From Chryseotalea sp. WA131a (GTDB lineage Bacteria; Bacteroidota; Bacteroidia; Cytophagales; Cyclobacteriaceae), in NCBI GenBank assembly GCA_025370075.1, contig CP073016.1, forward strand, positions 744,001 to 808,000: a DNA stretch of 64,000 nucleotides, given 5' to 3'. Under the pieces are notes generated by a model. That model searched no databases. It was given only the letters and a program-made list of their open reading frames with translations, and was not told where the DNA came from. The position numbers and the translations under genes are program-made. This document shows, in pieces, positions 34,533-43,100 of the stretch (positions are counted from its first letter, which is position 1; the number at the start of each line of letters is the position of its first letter).

Positions 34533-37500
34533 ATGGTTAACTATTCTGTCCAAGTTGATGAACAGCAAGATGAATCAGCCGCTTTACCCATAAGCGATAA
34601 GTTGACTCAAAACCCCTTTCCGGGGCTACGCCATTTTTCCATGGACGAGTACCATCTCTTCTTTGGCCGCGAGACTCACATTGAAGAAATTTTATTAAAG
34701 ATTTCTCAGAACAGATCAGTTGCTATATTGGGTTATTCAGGCAGCGGTAAGTCCAGTTTGACGTATAGCGGGCTTATCCCAATGCTCTACGGTGGCTTCA
34801 TGACCGAAACCAGTCCACATTGGAAAGTGGTTGTCACCCGCCCGGGCAGTGCCCCCATCCGAAATTTAGCCGATTCAATTGTCAAGTTGCTGCTTGAAGA
34901 GGGCAGGGTAGTGGAAGGAGATATTAGAATCCAAAAAGCAGTAATCAATTCGGTTTTGCGAAACAGCAGCAATGGATTGGTAGAGGTTACACGGTACATA
35001 CAAACGCACTTGCGCGAGAATGTTTTCTTTTTGTTTGACCAGTTTGAAGAATTATTCCGATATAGGCACACGGAGAATACCGAGGATGACAACGAGGCAC
35101 TGGAGTTTGTGAACCTCGTTCTCAACGTTGCTAACCAGCGGTCTGTACCATCGTACGTGGCTATTAACATGCGGGCAGATTACATGGGCAACTGCTCTGT
35201 GTTCCCCGGTCTAACTGAATTTATAAATACCAGCACGTATTTGGTTCCGCAATTAACCCGCGAGCAGAAACGGAAAGTGATTGAAGGCCCCGTGGCAGTA
35301 GGTGGCGGGCGTATTTCGCAGCGATTGGTTAAAAGATTATTGAGCGATATTGGTGACAACCAAGATCAACTGCCCTTGTTGCAGCATGCCTTGATGCGAA
35401 CATGGGACTATTGGGCGGCCAATCGCGAGCCAGATGAGCCGATGGATATTCGGCATTACAATGCTATTGGTCAATTATCTCAAGCCTTGTCGCTTCATGC
35501 CGATGAAGCCTTTGATGAACTGAATGCCCAAGACCGGGAAATAGCCGAGATTTTATTCAAATCCATTACCGAAAAGAACCAAGAAAACCTAGGCGTAAGA
35601 AGGCAAGCCAAAGTTTCACTGGTTGCAGGGTTGGCCGGTGTATCCGATTCACAGGTAATCAATGTGGTGGAGAAGTTTAGGCAAGTAGGCCGTTCATTCT
35701 TGATGCCTGCCTATTCTGTTGCGCTCAATGCTGATTCGTTGATTGAACTTTCGCACGAAAGTTTGATTCGTATTTGGACCCGATTGGCGGGCTGGGTGGA
35801 TGAAGAATTTGAATCGGCACGTATGTACAAACGTGTATCGGATGCGGCTGCCATGTATCAAATCGGAAAAACCGGCTTGTGGCGCCCGCCCGATTTGCAA
35901 TTGGCACTCAACTGGCAAAAGAAACAAAATCCAACCCGTGCGTGGGCCGAGCGCTATGACATTGCATTTGAGCGAGCCATTGTGTTCTTGGATACCAGCC
36001 GCATTACATTTGAGGCCGAGCTCAAAAATCAAGAGATGCTGCAGCGCAGAATGCTGCGCAGGGCCCGAGTTACCAACATTGTTTTAGCGATAGCATTAGT
36101 GATTTCCATTGGCTTGTTTTTCTATGGTTTAACTCAAAGCATAGAAGCAGTAAAGCAAGCCGACAAAGCTAAAACTGAAGCAGAAAAAGCTAAACGGGCA
36201 CAGAAAAAGGCAGAGAGTGCCTCGCAAGAACTGTTAAAACAAACCAAAGAGCTACGAAAGAAAGATGTACAACTTAGAAATAGCGTTACTAAGCTTAGCA
36301 GTGCGTTGGAGCAGACCAACCGAGCAAGAAACGAAGCTGCCCGTGAAGCAGAAAATGCGAAACGGCAAGAACAAAATGCTAAAAAGCAAACAGAAATAGC
36401 CAACATTAAAAGCGACAGCTTAAAGATAAAATCAGATGAAGCCAACCGGAACTTAGAAAAGGCCAATATCTTATTTTACCTAGCACTTGCCCGCTCGCTC
36501 GAGGCTAAATCTGAAAATATCGATAACCAACAACTGGCAGGACTCATTGCTATGCAAGGTTACAATTACCACCAAAAATACCGAGGCAACCAGTACGATC
36601 CGTATGTTTTTAGAGGGTTATATTATGCACTCACTAAGCTGAGAGGAACCAATTACAATGCGCTCAAAGTACCTACTGCCAACAATAAATTATTTGCTTT
36701 GGCGGTCTCAAAAAAATCTGAAACATTTTATACAAGTGGGAATGATGGAAGAGTGATAATCGGTGACTTTTTACGGATGAATTCAAAACCCACCCCCTAT
36801 AAAAATACAGGTTATACCAATCAAGTGCTCGCTTTAAGCAAAGATGAAAAGTATCTGGCTGTTGGCAACGATTCAAGTATTGTCGAAGTAATAAATTTGC
36901 AAAGCAATGAAAAACCTCTTCAAGTAAAAGGCCATCAAGGATCCATCACTGACATTAAATTCATGCCGGATAATTCAGGGTTTGTATCGGTTTCCTCTGG
37001 TGGTACTTTGCGGTTTATGAAACAAAATGAAAGCAAAAGTTATGAAATGCTTTCCTTACCATTTAGTTTAAAGTCGATTGATATTAGTTCGGATAGTCGA
37101 TGGATTGCGGCAGCCTCGGTAGAAGGAAAATTGATTTTGATAAACATGAAAGACTATTCGTACCGCGAAATTGCCAATGAAACGCCCAATCGGATACTTT
37201 CCGTAGCTTTCAACCCCATTAGAACCAATCTACTGGCTTATGGAATGGAGGTAATTAGCCAGCGGAAGGTTGTCCGCGGCATCGTGAAAATGATTGACAT
37301 TGAAACCAATAAAACCAAAGAACTATCAGGCCATAAAGCGGGTGTGGCCGACTTGAAATTTAGCCCTGATGGTAAACTACTGGCCAGTGCAGGCTTGGAT
37401 AAAAAACTGCAGATGTGGGTGGTAGACCATGAAGAAGATTTGCCCATTGTGATGGACAACAACAACGGAAATGTTTGGCGCATTGATTTTGCGAACGGAT

Positions 37501-37685
37501 CCGATTACCTACTCGGTTCGTGCAATAATGGAGAAATTCGTGTATGGCCAACCAACATAAAAATGTTAGCCGACCAACTGTGCCCACTGTTAAGCCGCAA
37601 CATTACAAAAGAAGAATGGCGGACGTATATTGGTGATGAAAAGGAAGTCAAATACGAGGAGACTTGTGCAAAGTCTAATGATTAA
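34533..37685 (+). CDS. nSTAND1 NTPase with one membrane helix and WD40 propeller
   Basis: 1050 aa. The N-terminal NTPase starts FPGLRHFSMDEYHLFFGR, with Walker A GYSGSGKSS at 68-76 and Walker B FFLFDQFEE at 166-174, then a winged-helix/STAND region (QDQLPLLQHALMRTW). A basic stretch (RRMLRRAR) precedes a single hydrophobic helix at about 513-532. A Lys/Ala/Glu-rich coiled coil follows (540-655), then WD40-like repeats (about 700-1025), the last clear one GHKAGVADLKFSPDGK. STAND proteins are signal-dependent oligomerising switches. It is first of four packed genes encoding envelope and surface proteins. Homologues are sometimes called HatR-like, a name without functional support here. Confidence 0.9.
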   Translation: MVNYSVQVDEQQDESAALPISDKLTQNPFPGLRHFSMDEYHLFFGRETHIEEILLKISQNRSVAILGYSGSGKSSLTYSGLIPMLYGGFMTETSPHWKVVVTRPGSAPIRNLADSIVKLLLEEGRVVEGDIRIQKAVINSVLRNSSNGLVEVTRYIQTHLRENVFFLFDQFEELFRYRHTENTEDDNEALEFVNLVLNVANQRSVPSYVAINMRADYMGNCSVFPGLTEFINTSTYLVPQLTREQKRKVIEGPVAVGGGRISQRLVKRLLSDIGDNQDQLPLLQHALMRTWDYWAANREPDEPMDIRHYNAIGQLSQALSLHADEAFDELNAQDREIAEILFKSITEKNQENLGVRRQAKVSLVAGLAGVSDSQVINVVEKFRQVGRSFLMPAYSVALNADSLIELSHESLIRIWTRLAGWVDEEFESARMYKRVSDAAAMYQIGKTGLWRPPDLQLALNWQKKQNPTRAWAERYDIAFERAIVFLDTSRITFEAELKNQEMLQRRMLRRARVTNIVLAIALVISIGLFFYGLTQSIEAVKQADKAKTEAEKAKRAQKKAESASQELLKQTKELRKKDVQLRNSVTKLSSALEQTNRARNEAAREAENAKRQEQNAKKQTEIANIKSDSLKIKSDEANRNLEKANILFYLALARSLEAKSENIDNQQLAGLIAMQGYNYHQKYRGNQYDPYVFRGLYYALTKLRGTNYNALKVPTANNKLFALAVSKKSETFYTSGNDGRVIIGDFLRMNSKPTPYKNTGYTNQVLALSKDEKYLAVGNDSSIVEVINLQSNEKPLQVKGHQGSITDIKFMPDNSGFVSVSSGGTLRFMKQNESKSYEMLSLPFSLKSIDISSDSRWIAAASVEGKLILINMKDYSYREIANETPNRILSVAFNPIRTNLLAYGMEVISQRKVVRGIVKMIDIETNKTKELSGHKAGVADLKFSPDGKLLASAGLDKKLQMWVVDHEEDLPIVMDNNNGNVWRIDFANGSDYLLGSCNNGEIRVWPTNIKMLADQLCPLLSRNITKEEWRTYIGDEKEVKYEETCAKSND

Positions 37686-38820
37686 AATGTTAAGCATGCA
37701 ACCCAAGTATTGTTTTTTTACGCTGGTTTTTTTAGTCTATTTTCTATCCATTCATCGAGCTCAAGCTCAAAAAAACTGTGAGGAAACACTGAATGAGGCG
37801 CAATTGGAATTTACGGAAGGGCGTTTCTACAATTTACCAGGATTGCTAAAAAATTGTTTAAACAATGGATTCAGCAAAGAACAAAAATTCAGGGCCTACT
37901 ACTTATTAACACAAGCCTATCTGGTACTGGATAAACACATGGAGGCAGAGAACAGTTACATTATGCTACTCAAAATGAATCCAGAATTTGTGGCTTCTAT
38001 CGCTCGCGACCCCGTAGAATTATATTATTTAAGTAAAAAATTTACATCACAACCAAAGTTCAATTGGCATGCTAGTTTAGGTATCAATACGTCATTTGTA
38101 ACTACACTGGCAGATGTTTCCACCTATTCGAGCAAGCCAACCAATACCTCCACGTTGCCAATTGGAATTCCGGTTTTGGCCGCAGGCATGGATTTTAATA
38201 TTAATAAAAACTTATCCATTTGCACGGAAATCAATTTTTCCCAAAAAGTGCATTCTGCTGAAGATAAGGGTATTTTTACCTACGATGCAATTGTGCGGGA
38301 CGAGCGGAGTATTTGGATTGACTTGCCGGTTTATTTGAAATACCAACTGGACACTGGTCGCCTGCGCCCTTTTTTCTATGCAGGGTATGCACTCAATGGG
38401 TTGGTGTCATCTACGGCAACCCTTTCTTCCACAGATGGCGCAGCCGACAATACTAAGCGACTTGTGCAAGGCGTGGACGTTGACTTTACTCACGGACGAA
38501 ATGCATTCACCAATTCACTTGTGATAGGTTCGGGAGTCAAATTCAAATGGTCGAAAAGCTTTTTTTATGTGGATTTTCGTTACCTAGTGGGACTCAACAA
38601 TCTCGTAAAAATTGATAATAATTTTTATAACAAAGATGGTTCTTTGTCAGATGCTATTACAACCTACGGCTACGTAAACCAGTTATTCCGCATGGACAAT
38701 TTATCAGTACGCTTTGGCTATATCCTGCCGCATTACAATCCACGAAGACTGAAAACAACAAATCCCAAGAGTTTTATCCAAAAAGTGCAATGGTGGAAGA
38801 AAAAAACACCTACTAAATGA
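37678..38820 (+). CDS. Outer-membrane beta-barrel protein with N-terminal helical domain
   Basis: 380 aa. Signal peptide FFTLVFLVYFLSIHRAQAQ, with cleavage before KNCEETL. Residues 35-120 are helical and TPR-like (CEETLNEAQLEFTEGRFYNL, MEAENSYIMLLKMNPEF). The rest alternates beta-strands (WHASLGINTSFVTTLADV, LPVYLKYQLDTGRLRPFFYA) and fits a PorT/OmpW-like barrel, ending ...VRFGYILPHY. The start at 37678 overlaps the nSTAND1 stop (37685) by 8 nt, so translation is probably coupled. This is strong evidence that the two proteins belong to one pathway. Confidence 0.8.
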   Translation: MIKMLSMQPKYCFFTLVFLVYFLSIHRAQAQKNCEETLNEAQLEFTEGRFYNLPGLLKNCLNNGFSKEQKFRAYYLLTQAYLVLDKHMEAENSYIMLLKMNPEFVASIARDPVELYYLSKKFTSQPKFNWHASLGINTSFVTTLADVSTYSSKPTNTSTLPIGIPVLAAGMDFNINKNLSICTEINFSQKVHSAEDKGIFTYDAIVRDERSIWIDLPVYLKYQLDTGRLRPFFYAGYALNGLVSSTATLSSTDGAADNTKRLVQGVDVDFTHGRNAFTNSLVIGSGVKFKWSKSFFYVDFRYLVGLNNLVKIDNNFYNKDGSLSDAITTYGYVNQLFRMDNLSVRFGYILPHYNPRRLKTTNPKSFIQKVQWWKKKTPTK

Positions 38821-40073
38821 GAAAGATTTTTGTATTGATCGTAGTACTGAGAATTTTTTGCGGTTGCGATACGCCCGAGGAATTGCAACGGAATCGAACC
38901 GACTATTTTTTGAAATTCTACGGTAATGATGGAAATCAAACAGGTGTTGATTTTGTAATGAATGACGATGGAACGTTTGTGCTGGTGGGCAATTCTCAGG
39001 AATCTGCAACTTCCGATCTGCAAATATACGTTGTAAAGATTAACCAAAAAGGAGAAGTACTTTGGCAAAATACCTACGGAAGCAATGCCCGTAACGAAGA
39101 AGCCAAAGACATTGAATTGCTAAAAAATGGGGAATTGATTATAGCAGGCAATTCGAAACCAAAAAATGTAACCACACAATCCGATGTCTATTTGCTAAAG
39201 CTAAATCAAGACGGAGGTTTTGTAGATAGTGTAAGGCAAGGAACAATAACATCGTTTGAAAATGTAAGCTCTGTTACAGAAGTTACAACAGCATCCGATA
39301 GCAGTGAGTTAATTGTGGCCGGCTCTATCAGCGGCATATCGGGCAATGCACAAGATACCGATGCCATGCACATGCGTTTTAAGATTGAAAAAAACTTGAA
39401 CAAATTGAAGCGATTGAGCGAATTAGAATGGAAAACCCGCCCCACGTATCCCAGCTTTGGGTTTCAAGGAGTTGAAAATGCTACCAAGGTAGTTCAATAC
39501 GACAATAATACGTTTTATGTGTTTGGCAGCAGTAATCAGTTGGGCAAATCCGACTTTTGGTATTATTCCTTAAGCAATAAGGCCAATGCGCCTATCAACA
39601 GCACGCTGATCGGTAAATCTGATCAGGACGAAGTATTAACTTCAGTGACCCTCTCCAAAGATCAAACCTCGGTTGTTCTTGCGGGCACCCGGCAGGGTTC
39701 TATTGTAACGGTTCTGTTGCGGTTTCCCCTTCTGCCAATCTCTCCCTTTACCCCCACCGATCTCAAGTTGAGTGAAGGCGACCAATACAGCCAACCCCGC
39801 TTGGCCATTGGCCAAAGCGGCTATTGGGTAGCTGCCCAAAAAGCAAGCACTAGCAACGGTGATATTGTGGTTGCACGTACGAATGTTGATGGAACTCGCA
39901 ATTTTGAACACTTATTTGGAGAATCACTCTTAAGTCAATCGGGTTCAGTTGCCGAACTGCCAGATGGGCGGGTGGTAACCATTGGAACCATGGCGTTGGG
40001 CGGAGTAGGCAACAATAGCCAATTGAAAATGGTATTTATGAAATTGAACTCAAGCGGTAGATTAGCACCCTAA
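38817..40073 (+). CDS. Lipoprotein with beta-propeller-like repeats
   Basis: 418 aa. Lipoprotein signal FVLIVVLRIFCGC with Cys at residue 17. The mature part has repeated strands of the form VDFVMNDDGTFVLVGNS, IELLKNGELIIAGNS and TTASDSSELIVAGS, giving a propeller-like pattern of bacterial delta-endotoxin/bulb-type repeats (about 6-7 blades). The start codon overlaps the stop of the preceding barrel gene by 4 nt (ATGA), so it is the third gene of the coupled unit. Likely anchored at the outer membrane, orientation unknown. Confidence 0.8.
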   Translation: MRKIFVLIVVLRIFCGCDTPEELQRNRTDYFLKFYGNDGNQTGVDFVMNDDGTFVLVGNSQESATSDLQIYVVKINQKGEVLWQNTYGSNARNEEAKDIELLKNGELIIAGNSKPKNVTTQSDVYLLKLNQDGGFVDSVRQGTITSFENVSSVTEVTTASDSSELIVAGSISGISGNAQDTDAMHMRFKIEKNLNKLKRLSELEWKTRPTYPSFGFQGVENATKVVQYDNNTFYVFGSSNQLGKSDFWYYSLSNKANAPINSTLIGKSDQDEVLTSVTLSKDQTSVVLAGTRQGSIVTVLLRFPLLPISPFTPTDLKLSEGDQYSQPRLAIGQSGYWVAAQKASTSNGDIVVARTNVDGTRNFEHLFGESLLSQSGSVAELPDGRVVTIGTMALGGVGNNSQLKMVFMKLNSSGRLAP

Positions 40074-40137
40074 ATGACACCTTTCGGTTACTTTTAATGT
40101 TTTTTTTAAATAAAATGTGCTGAAAATTTTAGTTTCT

Positions 40138-43100
40138 ATGGCAACTATTCAACGGAATCAATCAAAACAGTGTTCGCCTTTTTACAAAGTTTTGATGCTT
40201 CCTCTTGCCTTCGTAATTTTAATGCAGGTTGATGGAATGGCGGAGTGCGACCCTCCTAATGGGGCCTCTGGAGTTAGTTGTGGACCAGGTTCAGCTACTA
40301 TTTCTGCCAGTAGCCCCAACCCAGGTACATTCCGTTGGTACGATTCTCCAACAGATGGTACACTATTACGAACCAGCGCTGCTAATGTAACTGCGGACAA
40401 TTATTCAACTGAGGTTATTATTGTTACTACTACCTTTTACGTTTCATTTAGTGATGGAAGCTGCGAAAGCCCCCGCACACCAGTAGTCGCTAGTGTATTG
40501 CCTAATTTATCTGACCCACCATTGGTTTTTAATGCCGCACTATGTGGTCCAGGTTCATTCACCCTTACTGCTAACAGCCCAACTGATGGGAGCAACCCGA
40601 TCCCAGGAAGGTTTAGGTGGTATAGCGAACCTACTGGCGGCACGCTTCTCCTTCAAAGTTCACCTGACCAGGTGTCAAGTATTTATCCAACAGGTACTAT
40701 TCTCTCCACAACCACCTTTTATGTTACATTCACAGGGAAATGTACGGAAAGCTCACGAATTCCTATTGTAGCTACCGTAAACATTATTCCGCCCCCACCA
40801 GTTCCAATACCAGGCTCCCAATGTGGTGGTGGTAGTGCAAGTGTTTTCCCACTTTACGCTAGTAGTACAGCAGTTAGTGTATTCAATTGGTACACCGCAG
40901 GTGGTTCATTCTTGGTGAATAATGACCCCACTCCAACCACTGAATCCACCATTATACCTTCTCCTCTTCCAACTGTTACCACCACCTACCTTGTGGCTGT
41001 AGCCGATGCTATAACAGGTTGTGAAAGCACCCGTGTGTCTGTTACTTTTACAGTAAGTACCACTAGTGCCCCTGTTGCACCCTCTTCGGTTGGTGGCTCG
41101 CGCTGTGGGCCCGGTAGCGTAACAGTCAACGCAAGTAGCCCTAGCGGCAGCGGAATTTTTCGGTGGTATTCCTCTCCAAGCAGTGCAATATCCCTTCGAA
41201 CTAGCACAACTGTTGTTTCTAACGATAATTTCAGTACTCCATCAATAACTGCAACTACCGTTTACTATGTAAGTGTTGCCAGAAGTGGATGTGTCAGTAA
41301 CCGTGCAGCCGTTACAGCCACTTTAAATCCCGTTTCTATACCCCCTGATGTAGTACCTGGCTCACGCTGCGCAACGGGCTCAGCACCAGGCCCAGTAACA
41401 TTAACAGCAAATAGTTTGAACGGCATCAGTGGTACATTTAGGTGGTACGATGCTCCGTCAGGTGGCACTTTACTGCGTATTAGTTCACCTGGTATTACTA
41501 GTGATAATTATACACCGAGCATATCCACAACAACTACTTATCATGTTTCATTTGCTAACAGTACCTGTGCTGAAAGCACCACGCGCACAGCGGTATTGGC
41601 CACAGTAAACGCCCGGCCCGCGGTGCCCTCCGTTGTGCAGGGGTCGAGTTGTGGAGGAAGTACAGCAGCACTTAGGGCCTTTAGCGATGTGGCTGGCACA
41701 TTTAAGTGGTATTCTGCATTAACAGGTGGTACATTATTGCAAACCAGCCCTGAAGGTATATCAAACAACAGCTTTACTCCCTCCACGCTCCCCGCATCAA
41801 CTACAGATTATTTTGTAACAATAACCGATGCCAACGGATGTGAAAGTAACCCACGTAAATCAGTTCCGTTTTCGATTGATGCAAACGTCCCTGCTACACC
41901 CGTTGTTACTCCTCAGGCAAATTGTATAAATCTATCAGTCATTCTCAATGCCAACAGTGGTTCTGCTGGGCCTGGCACATTTCGTTGGTACGATGAGTCC
42001 GGCACATTATTGCAAACCAGTGCTTCATCCGTTGCAACGAATGACTATGCCACACCATCACTGAGTGTAACGACTGATTTTTATGTTACTTTTACCAAAC
42101 CCAATGGCTGCGTAAGCACCCCCCCCACTCCGGTAAAAGCCACCATCAGTTCACCCCCACCACCACCCACCCCCGTGCCGGGCGCACGTTGTGGTCCAGG
42201 CATTGTTACACTGTCAGCTAGTAGTTCAGAATCTGGTACTTTTAGATGGTATTCTACTTTAACAGGAGGTTCACCTATCACACCTCATGATGGAGGGAAT
42301 AACTACACGACTCCTTCATTATCAGCTACTACTACCTTTTTTGTTACCTTTAACAACGGTGCTTGCGAAAGCAGTCCGCGCACGCCCGTTGTAGCTACCA
42401 TTAATACCTTACCAAATCCACCCTCTGTTATTTCTGGATCGAATTGTGCAGGTAGTATTTCAGCACTAAGCGCTAGTAGTACCATACCTATCACATTTAA
42501 GTGGTATTCTGCATTAACAGGTGGTACCTTATTGCAAACTAGCGCTGAAGGTGTATTAACCAATAGTTTTACACCCTCGCCCTCACCGGCATCAACTACG
42601 GATTATTATGTTACAAGAACTGATCTAAATGGTTGCGAAAGTAGTCCACGTACCCTTGTCAGTTTTTCAGTGAACCTAGCCTCTCCGATAACACCAACCG
42701 TTATTGCCCCACTCGCTCGTTGTGGCCCAGGGCCGGTTACGTTAACAGCCAACTCGGGTAGTGCACAGGGCACTTTCAGGTGGTTCACATCACCTGATGG
42801 CGGTATTCCATTTTCCGTTAGTGGTTCGAATGCTGTCTCTCACTCCACGACACTATCCACCTCTGCTACCACCACTTACTATGTAAGTTTCACTGGATCT
42901 GTAACCAACTGTGTTAGTAGCCGCGTACCCGTTGTAGCTACCATCAATCCGCTTTCGGTTGCTTCTTCGGTAGTGCCAGGCCAACGCTGTGGAGCAGGTT
43001 CAGTAACACTTTCTGCCACAAGTTCTACTTCAGGCATTTTCAGATGGTTTACAGTTTCCACGGGTGGTATTCCCGTGCAGCAAAGTTTATCTCCCCAAAC

